Assembly (NCBI GenBank): GCA_041675865.1
Contig: JBAYTA010000028.1
Coordinates: 1 to 21,190 of the forward strand
Length of the DNA: 21,190 nt
Source: DUVT01 sp041675865
GTDB taxonomy: Bacteria; Bacillota_I; Bacilli_A; ML615J-28; CAG-698
Direction of reading: 5' to 3'
Shown piece after piece: positions 1 to 8,145 of this stretch. The translations under genes were made by a program, and so were the position numbers. Within the stretch, counting starts at the first letter, position 1. Every line of letters begins with the position of its first letter. The notes beneath the pieces are model-generated. The model saw only the letters and a list, made by a program, of their open reading frames with translations, was not told the DNA's origin and ran no database searches.

Positions 1-234
1 GATGCTATAATAGCAAAAAGTATTAATGTATCTAGAGCTAAAGCTCAAGAACTAATTAATAATAGACTAATTATGGTGAATGGAAATACGGAAATTAAGT
101 GTGATTTATTTTGTATTGAATCCGATATTGTATCCATTAGAAGATTTGGAAGGATTAAAATACTTGATGTCACTAGAAAAACAAAGAAGGATAAATTAGT
201 TTTAAATATTTTGTTAACAAAAATTAAGAAATAA
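1..234 (+). CDS. ylmH: S4-domain RNA-binding protein, YlmH type (3' end only)
   Basis: The window opens inside a reading frame whose last 77 codons are visible and end in TAA. The visible part reads as an S4 RNA-binding domain: the segment VSRAKAQELINNRLIMVNG is the helix-turn-strand core that sits on structured RNA, and SIRRFGRIKI is the characteristic C-terminal strand of YlmH proteins. In Bacillota, YlmH belongs to the division-linked ylm cluster upstream of ileS and is known as a ribosome-associated factor. Here it lies 26 bases upstream of the ileS start with no terminator, so the two are probably cotranscribed. The N-terminal part is outside the window. A different S4 protein is possible, but the ileS linkage favours YlmH. 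Confidence 0.8.
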   Translation, partial: DAIIAKSINVSRAKAQELINNRLIMVNGNTEIKCDLFCIESDIVSIRRFGRIKILDVTRKTKKDKLVLNILLTKIKK

Positions 235-260
235 TAAAACTTAAAACATAGGAGAATCAC

Positions 261-2996
261 ATGAGTAAAGATTATAAAGATACACTTTTAATGATGAAAA
301 CAGAGTTTTCAATGCGAGCAAATCTTGCAAACAAGGAACCAGAGGTTCAAAAATATTGGGAAGAGATTGATTTATACAATGAAGTCTTAAAAAAGAATAA
401 AGATCACATTCCTTTTATTTTACATGATGGACCTCCTTATGCAAATGGAGATATCCATACAGGCCACGCATTAAATAAGATATTAAAAGACTTTGTTTTA
501 CGTTATCGTACAATGAGTGGTTATTATGTACCATATATTCCTGGTTGGGATACACATGGTTTACCAATTGAAGCTGCTCTAACTAAAAAGTCAAAGATAA
601 ATCGTAAAACAATGCCTGTTAGTGAATTTAGAAAACTTTGTGAACAATATGCATTAGAGCAAATTGATAAACAAAGAGAACAATTTAAAAGATTAGGTAT
701 CTTAGGTGAATGGGATAATCCTTATGTTACTTTAGATAAAAAATATGAAGCTGAACAATTAAGAGTTTTTGCTACTATGGTAGAAAAAGGGTTAATCTTT
801 AAAGGATTAAAACCTGTATTTTGGTCTCCATCTAGTGAATCTGCACTGGCTGAAGCTGAAATTGAATATCATGATAAAGTATCACCTTCAATTTACTTAG
901 CATTTAAAGTAGTTGATGGTAAAAATGTTTTATCAAAAGATTGTGAAGTTGTTATTTGGACAACAACTCCTTGGACAATTCCTGCAAACTTAGCTGTAGC
1001 TGTTCATCCCGATTATGAGTATGTTGTTTTAAATACAAATGATAGATATTTACTAGTTGCGAAAGACTTAGTAGAAAAATTTGTAGAAGCAACTGAGATT
1101 ACAGATTATAAGATTGTTAAAAAAGTTAAAGGACGCGATTTAGAATATACTACATATTCACATCCGTTAAATAATAAAGTATGCCCAATTGTACTTGCTG
1201 ATTATGTTACATTAGATACTGGTACTGGTTTAGTTCATACTGCACCGGGTCATGGTGAAGATGATTTTAATACTGGTAGAAAATATAATTTAGATGTATT
1301 AACAGTAGTAGATGCAAGAGGGATTATGACAGAAGATGCATTAGAATTTGCTAATGTTTTCTATGAAGATGCAAATAAATTAATTGTTGAAAGATTAAAT
1401 GAAGTTGGTTCATTATTAAAACTTGATTATATTAAGCACTCATACCCACATGATTGGCGAACTCAAAAACCAATTATTTTCCGTGCAACTGCACAATGGT
1501 TTGCTTCAATCGATGACTTAAAAGCTGATATGTTAGAAGCTATTAAAACGGTTGATTGGATTCCTACATGGGGTGAAACAAGAATTGCTAATATGGTTAA
1601 GGATAGAAAAGAATGGTGTATTTCTCGTCAAAGAGTATGGGGAGTTCCTATTCCAGTATTCTATAATGAAGATGAAACTGAAATTTTAGATAAAGATATA
1701 ATCTTGCATGTTGCTGATGTTTTTGAAAAACACGGCAGTGATGCTTGGTGGACAATGGATGCAAAAGATTTATTACCAGAAGGTTATACAAATCCCGGAA
1801 GTCCGAATGGTGTATTTACTAAAGAAACTGATATTATGGATGTTTGGTTTGATAGTGGTTCATCACATCATGCAGCAGTTGTTACAAGAGGCTTAAATTA
1901 TCCTGTTGATTTATACTTAGAAGGATCTGACCAATATCGTGGTTGGTTTAACTCAAGTTTATCAACTGGGGTTGCTGTAACTAAAAAAGCACCTTATAAG
2001 GCAGTCCTTACTCATGGATTTGTTCTTGATGGTGAAGGACGCAAAATGAGTAAATCACTAGGGAATGCAGTTGATCCTAATTCTTTAATTAGAGAACATG
2101 GAGCAGATGTATTAAGACTTTGGGTTGCCAGTGTTGAATTTACTTCAGATGTAAGAATTTCTAAGGATATTATAAAACAAACTTCAGAATCATATCGTAA
2201 AATTAGAAATACATTTAGATTCTTACTAGGAAATTTATTTGATTACAATAATGAAACTGATCGCGTTGAATATTCAAATATGAATGAAATTGATCAAGTT
2301 ATTATTGCTTCCTTAAATTCTGTTATTGAAAAAGTACTACATGCTTATGAAAATTATGAGTTTGATGAAGTTCTACGTTTAATTATGACTTATATGACAA
2401 ATGATTTATCTAGTTTCTATCTAGATTTCACAAAAGATATTTTATATATTGAAGAAAGTAATAATCATGAAAGACGTAGTATTCAAACAGTATTTTATGA
2501 TAATCTATATGCATTAGTAAGATTATTAACACCTATTATTCCTCATACTTGTGAGGAAGTGTATCAACACTTAAATGGTAAAAAAGAAAGAAGCGTATAT
2601 TTAACTACTCTACCAAGAGCAGTTAAAACAGCAAATAGTAATGCTTTATTAACTAAATATGAAAACTTTAAGGAATTAAGGGATGATATCTTAAAAGCAT
2701 TAGAAGAAGCAAGAAACAATAAAATAATTGGTAAATCATTAGTAAGTAAAGTTGTTATTAAACCAACTGAAAAAACAGCAAAATTAATTAATAGTATAAC
2801 TGATGATTTAGCAAAAATATTTATCGTTTCTGAGTTTGTTGTTACAAACGAAAATATTCAAGGTAATGAATATCCAAGTGGTATAATTCAAGTTAGCTTA
2901 AGAGACGGACATACATGTAGCCGTTGTTGGAAAGTAGTAGATCAATTATCAGAAGATGAATTATGTGACCGTTGTGATAAAATAATAAATAAGTGA
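261..2996 (+). CDS. ileS: Isoleucyl-tRNA synthetase
   Basis: Class I aminoacyl-tRNA synthetase that charges tRNA-Ile in the cytoplasm. The 911 residues match the usual bacterial length. The HIGH motif appears as HTGH at residues 66-69 within PPYANGDIHTGHALNK. KMSKS is at 595-599. The CP1 editing domain lies between, including the WTTTPWTIPANLAVAVHP stretch. A C-terminal zinc finger is intact, with Cys886, Cys889, Cys902 and Cys905. The start is supported by AGGAG about 6 bases upstream and by the family-typical opening DYKDTLLM. The stop is TGA, which shows the standard code. Many Bacillota ileS genes carry a T-box leader, but only 26 bases separate this gene from ylmH, so any such control would have to sit further upstream. 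The next gene starts 10 bases downstream. Confidence 0.97.
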   Translation: MSKDYKDTLLMMKTEFSMRANLANKEPEVQKYWEEIDLYNEVLKKNKDHIPFILHDGPPYANGDIHTGHALNKILKDFVLRYRTMSGYYVPYIPGWDTHGLPIEAALTKKSKINRKTMPVSEFRKLCEQYALEQIDKQREQFKRLGILGEWDNPYVTLDKKYEAEQLRVFATMVEKGLIFKGLKPVFWSPSSESALAEAEIEYHDKVSPSIYLAFKVVDGKNVLSKDCEVVIWTTTPWTIPANLAVAVHPDYEYVVLNTNDRYLLVAKDLVEKFVEATEITDYKIVKKVKGRDLEYTTYSHPLNNKVCPIVLADYVTLDTGTGLVHTAPGHGEDDFNTGRKYNLDVLTVVDARGIMTEDALEFANVFYEDANKLIVERLNEVGSLLKLDYIKHSYPHDWRTQKPIIFRATAQWFASIDDLKADMLEAIKTVDWIPTWGETRIANMVKDRKEWCISRQRVWGVPIPVFYNEDETEILDKDIILHVADVFEKHGSDAWWTMDAKDLLPEGYTNPGSPNGVFTKETDIMDVWFDSGSSHHAAVVTRGLNYPVDLYLEGSDQYRGWFNSSLSTGVAVTKKAPYKAVLTHGFVLDGEGRKMSKSLGNAVDPNSLIREHGADVLRLWVASVEFTSDVRISKDIIKQTSESYRKIRNTFRFLLGNLFDYNNETDRVEYSNMNEIDQVIIASLNSVIEKVLHAYENYEFDEVLRLIMTYMTNDLSSFYLDFTKDILYIEESNNHERRSIQTVFYDNLYALVRLLTPIIPHTCEEVYQHLNGKKERSVYLTTLPRAVKTANSNALLTKYENFKELRDDILKALEEARNNKIIGKSLVSKVVIKPTEKTAKLINSITDDLAKIFIVSEFVVTNENIQGNEYPSGIIQVSLRDGHTCSRCWKVVDQLSEDELCDRCDKIINK

Positions 2997-3006
2997 GGGA
3001 TTATTT

Positions 3007-3864
3007 ATGGCAATTAATATACATTTCTTCCGAGATAGTAGTTTAGAAAAATTAGATTTTTCAAAAGTATTAGAGTTTTTTGATAATTATCCAAACTTTA
3101 AAACTTATTACACGGATGATGAAGTACAAATTGATTATCGCGATGATGATTTTAAATTTTCGTATCGTTATTTAATAACAAAAAAATCACGTGTTAATAA
3201 TATTTATAAGTTGAATCCAAGTTATTTGAATGTAAACTTTTATTTAGAGTTACCTGTATTGATTCCATCATTTCTTGTGAAAGAAATTTTGACAATAACA
3301 CAAAAGATATGCAAACTATTTGATTTAGAAATTTATAATGATTCATTTAACGATGTTCAACCATTTAATCTTGCTGATGTTGTAGTTCTATTTGAAGATA
3401 GTAGAAAACAAACAATCGAGGATTACGGAATGCAAGATAAACTACCATTCCAAAAAGATAAATTAGATGAAGTATGTAGATATCAAAGATCCGTAGAAAG
3501 TTTAAGAGAATATTATCATAACGAAGTGGAAGTTAATGTTGTTGAACCTATATTAGATAAGATAACTAATGAATATGGTATTTCCACAACTTGGACTGTT
3601 GGTACACCGATGGTTTTTCCACCGCATTTATCTTATGTTTATATTAAAGATGAACAGAATTTACCGTTTTTAGTTAGAAGTGCTGACTTCTTTAGTATAG
3701 TTGGTAAATACTTAATAGAAATTGTTAATTTTTTACCAGATATGTATATCTTAAAAGCTAAACAAGCTAAATCAGCAAGAAAAACTTTAAATAAATTACG
3801 TAAAGTTGCTATAATTGATCAAAACTTTAAATCAATAAGATTGTCTAATTTATTAGACGTTTAG
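3007..3864 (+). CDS. Conserved-looking hypothetical cytoplasmic protein
   Basis: I do not recognise this 285-residue protein. It has no signal peptide, no membrane helix and no nucleotide-binding or metal motif that I can name. The N-terminal half (about 1-110) alternates aromatic-rich strands (DEVQIDYRDDDFKFSYRYL, LNVNFYLELP) with a helix, suggesting an alpha/beta fold. The middle (about 140-185) is charged and helical. The C-terminal 40 residues are very basic (KAKQAKSARKTLNKLRK), which could contact nucleic acid; that is inference. It starts 10 bases after ileS and ends 11 bases before deoC, so it is cotranscribed with both. Codon use matches its neighbours and the frame is uninterrupted, so it is a real gene. 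TAG stop, followed at once by the deoC ribosome site AGGAGG. Confidence 0.85.
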   Translation: MAINIHFFRDSSLEKLDFSKVLEFFDNYPNFKTYYTDDEVQIDYRDDDFKFSYRYLITKKSRVNNIYKLNPSYLNVNFYLELPVLIPSFLVKEILTITQKICKLFDLEIYNDSFNDVQPFNLADVVVLFEDSRKQTIEDYGMQDKLPFQKDKLDEVCRYQRSVESLREYYHNEVEVNVVEPILDKITNEYGISTTWTVGTPMVFPPHLSYVYIKDEQNLPFLVRSADFFSIVGKYLIEIVNFLPDMYILKAKQAKSARKTLNKLRKVAIIDQNFKSIRLSNLLDV

Positions 3865-3875
3865 GAGGAAATATT

Positions 3876-4538
3876 TTGTATAATAAATTAATTGACCACA
3901 CTTTATTAAAAGCATTTGCTACAAAAGCTGATATAGAAAAATTATGTGAAGAGGCAAAAACTTATTCGTTTAAAAGTGTATGCGTAAATCCTGGATTTGT
4001 AAAACTAGCAGCAAAACTTTTAAAAGGCAGTGATGTATTAGTTTGTACTGTAATTGGTTTTCCATTAGGTGCTAATACAACTGAAGTGAAAGTACACGAA
4101 ACACTTGATGCAATTAAAAATGGTGCGGATGAAATTGATATGGTTATTAATATTTCTAAAGCTAAAGACCATGATTTTGACTATATTGAACAAGAAATAG
4201 CTGCGGTTAAAAATGCAACAAAAGATAAAACATTAAAAGTTATTATTGAAACATGTTATTTAACTGAAGAAGAAAAAATTGCAGCATGTAAAGTGGCAAC
4301 AAAGGCTAAAGCTGATTTTGTGAAAACATCAACTGGCTTTGGTACTGGTGGTGCTACATTAGAAGATGTGAGATTAATGAAAGCAAATATTTCTAAAGAT
4401 ATGCAAGTTAAAGCAAGTGGAGGAGTTAGAAGTTTTTCTGATTTAGAAAAATTTATCGAAGCAGGTGCTACAAGAATAGGAACTTCTTCCGGAATAGAAC
4501 TAGTAAAAGGAGCTCAAAATGTCAACACCTCATATTGA
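3876..4538 (+). CDS. deoC: Deoxyribose-phosphate aldolase
   Basis: Class I aldolase that splits 2-deoxyribose 5-phosphate into glyceraldehyde 3-phosphate and acetaldehyde in deoxynucleoside catabolism. The 220-residue chain is a single TIM barrel. The Schiff-base lysine is Lys150 in FVKTSTGF, with the proton-relay pair Asp88 (EIDMVINI) and Lys179 (VKASGGVR) in place. The phosphate-binding end GTSSG is at about 202-206. The start is TTG, chosen because AGGAGG lies 7 bases upstream and because the family opening LIDHTLLKA begins directly after it. Its last 20 bases overlap deoD in another frame, so the two are translationally coupled and act in sequence on purine deoxynucleosides. Phosphopentomutase (deoB), which links the two steps, is not in this window. 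The stop is TGA. Confidence 0.96.
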   Translation: MYNKLIDHTLLKAFATKADIEKLCEEAKTYSFKSVCVNPGFVKLAAKLLKGSDVLVCTVIGFPLGANTTEVKVHETLDAIKNGADEIDMVINISKAKDHDFDYIEQEIAAVKNATKDKTLKVIIETCYLTEEEKIAACKVATKAKADFVKTSTGFGTGGATLEDVRLMKANISKDMQVKASGGVRSFSDLEKFIEAGATRIGTSSGIELVKGAQNVNTSY

Positions 4539-5229
4539 ATTAAATGATAAATCAAAAATCGCTAAGACTGTTTTAATGCCAGGAGATCCCCTAAGAGCAA
4601 AATTTATAGCTGATACATATTTAGAAAATGTTGAAAAAATTAATACAGTTAGAAATATGTTTGGATATACTGGTACTTATAAAGGAAAAAAAGTAACTGT
4701 TATGGGTTCAGGAATGGGTATGCCAAGTATTGGAATTTACTCGTATGAACTATATAATGTTTACGGAGTGGAAAATATAATTAGAGTTGGATCTTGTGGA
4801 TCTTATTCAAAAGATATTAATATTTACGATGTTATTATTGTAGATAAAGCATATAGCGAATCTTCATATGCAAAAGTAGCTTTTGGTTATGAAGAACATA
4901 CACTTCCTGCAAGTGAAGAATTAAATACAAGATTAAACGACTCTGCAAAGAAACTAAATATTCCAGTTTTTAATAAAACAATTCATTCTTCAGATGTGTT
5001 TTATAGAGCATATGGAGATGTATTTAAAGATGTAAGAGATAAATTTGGATGTGTTGGAGTTGAAATGGAAAGTTTTGCTTTATTTGCAAATGCTCGTCAT
5101 TTAGGTAAAAAAGCGGCTTGCATATTAACTGTATCCGATTCTTTAGTTACACATGAAGCGACTAGTCCAAAAGAACGTCAAACATCTTTTAATAAAATGA
5201 TGGAAATAGCATTAGACGCATGTGTTTAA
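4519..5229 (+). CDS. deoD: Purine-nucleoside phosphorylase, DeoD type
   Basis: Hexameric trimer-of-dimers phosphorylase that cleaves purine (deoxy)ribonucleosides with phosphate to a free base and (deoxy)ribose 1-phosphate. The 236 residues match the E. coli DeoD family in length and from the first residues (MSTPHIE, His5). Phosphate contacts are visible as Gly22, Arg26, Arg45 and Arg89. The sugar and base contacts are Glu182/Glu184 in VEMES, and the catalytic aspartate is Asp207 in TVSDSL. The ribosome site AAAAGGAG at 4505-4512 lies inside the deoC reading frame, 6 bases before the ATG, and the gene overlaps the end of deoC by 20 bases. It is the last gene of the ylmH-ileS-deo operon, followed 6 bases later by a terminator. 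Confidence 0.96.
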   Translation: MSTPHIELNDKSKIAKTVLMPGDPLRAKFIADTYLENVEKINTVRNMFGYTGTYKGKKVTVMGSGMGMPSIGIYSYELYNVYGVENIIRVGSCGSYSKDINIYDVIIVDKAYSESSYAKVAFGYEEHTLPASEELNTRLNDSAKKLNIPVFNKTIHSSDVFYRAYGDVFKDVRDKFGCVGVEMESFALFANARHLGKKAACILTVSDSLVTHEATSPKERQTSFNKMMEIALDACV

Positions 5230-5235
5230 ATAAGT

Positions 5236-5264
5236 GCCATTTTGTTAATCAAAATGGCTTTTTT
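5236..5264 (+). terminator. Rho-independent terminator after deoD
   Basis: A perfect 9-bp stem (GCCATTTTG, 5236-5244, with CAAAATGGC, 5250-5258) has a 5-base loop and is followed by six T residues. It closes the ylmH-ileS-deoC-deoD operon. Confidence 0.93.
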
Positions 5265-5322
5265 ATAGTAAAAATGAATAGCAAATTAATTGTTTGTAAT
5301 AATAATTAATGGAGGAAAAATT

Positions 5323-6597
5323 ATGCAATTTGTTGATTTAGTTAGTAATAATGTAAAAACAACTTTTATAAAAACAAATAAATTTAAAACAATAAGTATT
5401 AATGTAGTTTTTTTAGGAGAATTCAGCAAAGAAAATGCAACGAGAAGATCGCTTCTTGCAAGAATGCTGCCTTTTTCTTTAAAGAAATATCCTACTAAAA
5501 AAGATATAAATAATAAATTAAATGAACTATATGATATGGGTATGTCTGTTAGTTCATATCCGACTTATAAAACAAATATGACTTCATTTAGTGTTGATTA
5601 TGTCAAGCCAGAATATATAAACACTGGGGAGAATTTACATGCAGAAGCTATTGCCATCTTGAGGGAATTAATATTTAATCCCAATATTAAAAAAGGTGGA
5701 TTTAATAAAAAACTATTTAAAGAACAAAAAAACATTTTAAAACAAAATATTATCAATATTTACAATAATAAAAATCGCTATGCAATTAGACAATTATTAA
5801 ATCATATGGGTAAGGATGAAATTACATCAGTTAGTGCTTTAGGTAATTTGGATGATTTAGAATTAATTGATGAAAAAAATCTTTATAATACATATAAGGA
5901 TATTATTGAAAGTGAAAAAGCTAGTATTATAGTTATTGGCGATTTTGATGACGATGTAATGCTAGAAAATTTAAAACTACTTGGAGATTTTAAAAATAAT
6001 GATTTAAATCTTGAAGTAGTCTCTAATGAAGAAAAACAAATAGAAGAAGTTAAAGAATTAGTAGAAAAACAAAATATAAATCAAGCAAAACTTATAATGG
6101 GATTTAGAACTAGTGTAAATAGTATTGATGAATTATACCCTGCATCTTTAGTTTTTAATGCAATGTTTGGTGGGACCTTCCAATCTGATTTAATAAGAGT
6201 AGTAAGAGAAGAAAATTCCTTAGCTTATACTATAGCTTCACAAGCAATTTCAGATTTAAAATTATTGATTGTAACAGCAGGTATTGATTCTAGTAAATAT
6301 GAAATGACTAAAAATTTAGTTATTGCTCAATTAAATAATTATAAAAATGGTGAATTAAGTGCTGCAAATATGCGTCTTGCGAAAGAAAGCTTAATAACAG
6401 AGTTAATTGAAATTGAAGATAATCAAAATGCTGTTATGAGTTTTTATTTTAAAAACCATTTATATGGTGTAGCTGAAGATGTCGTAGATTTAATAGAAAA
6501 AATTAAAAATGTGAGTTTAGATGACATAAAAGCTGTAGCACAGGGGATTAATTTAGATACAGTATTTTTATTAGCAAGTGAGGATTATGATGGTTAA
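5323..6597 (+). CDS. ymfF: M16-family protein without zinc motif, YmfF-like
   Basis: A 424-residue member of the M16 (pitrilysin/insulinase) family, of the YmfF group. The opening (VKTTFIKTNKFKTISINVVF) and the LNELYDMGM segment fit YmfF-type proteins, but no HxxEH zinc motif occurs at the expected place, where LLARMLPF is found. It is therefore probably a non-catalytic partner for the next gene product, as in other paired M16 proteins. Some databases link this pair to elongation factor P modification, an association I cannot test here. I chose the ATG at 5323 over an in-frame TTG at 5290 because GGAGG at 5311-5315 sits 7 bases before it and the family starts here. It overlaps the next gene by 8 bases. 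Confidence 0.87.
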   Translation: MQFVDLVSNNVKTTFIKTNKFKTISINVVFLGEFSKENATRRSLLARMLPFSLKKYPTKKDINNKLNELYDMGMSVSSYPTYKTNMTSFSVDYVKPEYINTGENLHAEAIAILRELIFNPNIKKGGFNKKLFKEQKNILKQNIINIYNNKNRYAIRQLLNHMGKDEITSVSALGNLDDLELIDEKNLYNTYKDIIESEKASIIVIGDFDDDVMLENLKLLGDFKNNDLNLEVVSNEEKQIEEVKELVEKQNINQAKLIMGFRTSVNSIDELYPASLVFNAMFGGTFQSDLIRVVREENSLAYTIASQAISDLKLLIVTAGIDSSKYEMTKNLVIAQLNNYKNGELSAANMRLAKESLITELIEIEDNQNAVMSFYFKNHLYGVAEDVVDLIEKIKNVSLDDIKAVAQGINLDTVFLLASEDYDG

Positions 6598-7933
6598 AAA
6601 TTATCCACTTATTAAAGAAACAAAATATACTCAAACACTTGATAATGGACTAGAAGTTATTATTATACCTAAATCAGGGTATAAAAGAACTTTTGCAGTT
6701 TTTGCTACTAAATATGGTTCACTAGTAAATAGATTCGTCCCTTATGGTGAAAAAAACTATATAGATGTACCATTAGGTATTGCTCATTTCTTAGAACATA
6801 AAATGTTTGAAATGCCAGATGGAACAGATGCAACTGAATTATTTGCAGATCTTGGCTTAGATTCTAATGCTGCAACAAGTTATAATATGACAGCTTATCT
6901 ATTTAGTGGAACAAGTAATATAATAAAAGGAATTAATTTATTATTAGACTTTGTACAAACACCTTACTTTACAGATGAATCTATAGAAAGAGAACAAGGA
7001 ATAATAGACCAAGAATTAAAAATGTATATGGATAACCCAGCTGATAATTTGCAACTTGGTTTGATGGAGAACTTATTTAAATATTATCCGCTAAGATATG
7101 ATATAGGTGGAACTATAGAGTCAATTAAGGATATAAATAAGGATAATATTACTAAATGTTATAATACATTTTATCACCCATCAAATATGTATTTAATTAT
7201 TGTTGGTGATATTGAAAGTATTATGGAAACAAAAGAAGCTGCTGTTGAAGGATTATTTGAAGTTATAAAGAATAATCAAGCGAATAAAAAGTTTCCTAAA
7301 ATTTTAGATATTAAGAAAAATATTCTTGTAGAAGATGAAAATGTAAATAAATTAAGTGGTTCTAAAAAAATGGATATAATGATGGCTAAAACTGCTGTTG
7401 GTGTCAAACTTCCATTTGAAAAGTTTTCTAGAAATGAACCGATGTTATTACAATTAAAATTAAAGATTCTGCTTGATGCTACATTTGGGGCTTCAAGTGA
7501 CACTTTCCAAGACATGCTAGATCAAAACTTAATCAATGGAAATATTTATACCGATGTATATGTTGATGATTTATGTGGTTATATTAAAATTCATGCAAAC
7601 ACACAAAAACCCGAAAAATTTGTTCATTATGTTAGAAAAAAACTCTTAGAATTAAGTAAGTCAAAATTAACAGAAGAAGAGTTTAATCGCTATAAAAAAG
7701 CTGTTTTAGGTAATTTTATAAAATCATTAAATTATATTGATAATATTGCCTATACATATTTAGATAATATTATAAAAGACAGTGATGTATTTGAAGTTTT
7801 AGAATTACTTCAAGATTTAAATTTGGAAGACATGAAAAAACTAGAAAAATATTTCAAGAAAACTGCAATAAGTGATTATACAATACTACCTAAAAATGAA
7901 TTAAAATTTTTAGAAAATGAGCTAAAAAAATAA
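6590..7933 (+). CDS. ymfH: M16-family zinc metallopeptidase, YmfH-like
   Basis: The catalytic member of the M16 pair, 447 residues from the chosen start. The inverted zinc motif HFLEH is complete at residues 66-70 (His66, Glu69, His70). The third ligand is probably Glu142 in DQELKMY, at the spacing expected for the family. The second M16 domain occupies roughly residues 170-420. No signal peptide is seen, so it should act in the cytoplasm, probably as a heterodimer with the upstream protein. Three in-frame starts are close together (GTG 6578, ATG 6587, ATG 6590). GAGG at 6580-6583 best fits the last, at 6 bases, and would itself be lost in the coding sequence from the GTG. The start overlaps the end of ymfF, indicating translational coupling. 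The physiological peptide substrate is unknown. Confidence 0.9.
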   Translation: MVKNYPLIKETKYTQTLDNGLEVIIIPKSGYKRTFAVFATKYGSLVNRFVPYGEKNYIDVPLGIAHFLEHKMFEMPDGTDATELFADLGLDSNAATSYNMTAYLFSGTSNIIKGINLLLDFVQTPYFTDESIEREQGIIDQELKMYMDNPADNLQLGLMENLFKYYPLRYDIGGTIESIKDINKDNITKCYNTFYHPSNMYLIIVGDIESIMETKEAAVEGLFEVIKNNQANKKFPKILDIKKNILVEDENVNKLSGSKKMDIMMAKTAVGVKLPFEKFSRNEPMLLQLKLKILLDATFGASSDTFQDMLDQNLINGNIYTDVYVDDLCGYIKIHANTQKPEKFVHYVRKKLLELSKSKLTEEEFNRYKKAVLGNFIKSLNYIDNIAYTYLDNIIKDSDVFEVLELLQDLNLEDMKKLEKYFKKTAISDYTILPKNELKFLENELKK

Positions 7934-8050
7934 CCAAAAAATTATTTAAATTATGCTTTTTGTGCTTTAAAAATAAAATAAGTTTAATTTTATTTGATTA
8001 TTATTAAATTAAAATTAAATTTTCTCTAGTAAAATTCATTTGAAAAAAAT

Positions 8051-8085
8051 AGAAGATTGCATATTTTTGCGATTTTCTTTTTTTA
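8051..8085 (+). terminator. Terminator after the YmfF/YmfH pair
   Basis: A 10-bp stem (AGAAGATTGC, 8051-8060, with GCGATTTTCT, 8069-8078) contains two G-U wobbles, has an 8-base loop, and is followed by a T-rich tail. A weaker AT-only inverted repeat lies upstream (7983-7992 with 8010-8019). Together these account for most of the 212-base gap before the ssb gene. Confidence 0.75.
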
Positions 8086-8096
8086 TTTTAATTTAG

Positions 8097-8102
8097 TATA
8101 AT
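8097..8102 (+). promoter_or_regulatory. -10 element of the ssb promoter
   Basis: A consensus TATAAT lies 44 bases before the ssb start codon, downstream of the terminator of the preceding operon. The -35 region falls in the T-tract of that terminator and has no good TTGACA match. The predicted transcription start is near 8109, inside the first of two palindromes. Confidence 0.6.
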
Positions 8103-8105
8103 GTA

Positions 8106-8135
8106 TCTACCGGTAGAAAAGGAGAGTTGATCAAC
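8106..8135 (+). promoter_or_regulatory. Two perfect palindromes in the ssb leader
   Basis: TCTACCGGTAGA (8106-8117) and GTTGATCAAC (8126-8135) are perfect 12- and 10-base palindromes, separated by 8 bases and with centres 19 bases apart. The first covers the predicted transcription start just after the -10 box. They are much richer in G and C than the surrounding DNA. This fits an operator pair or RNA structure in the leader. No regulator is identified. Confidence 0.45.
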
Positions 8136-8145
8136 GAGGTGATGA

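Noticed and set aside
235..260. Possible T-box leader for ileS
   Set aside because: Only 26 bases lie between ylmH and ileS, far too short for a T-box.
7983..8019. AT-only inverted repeat downstream of the YmfH gene
   Set aside because: Ten A/T pairs with a 17-base loop are expected by chance in this composition. The hairpin at 8051-8078 is the better terminator.
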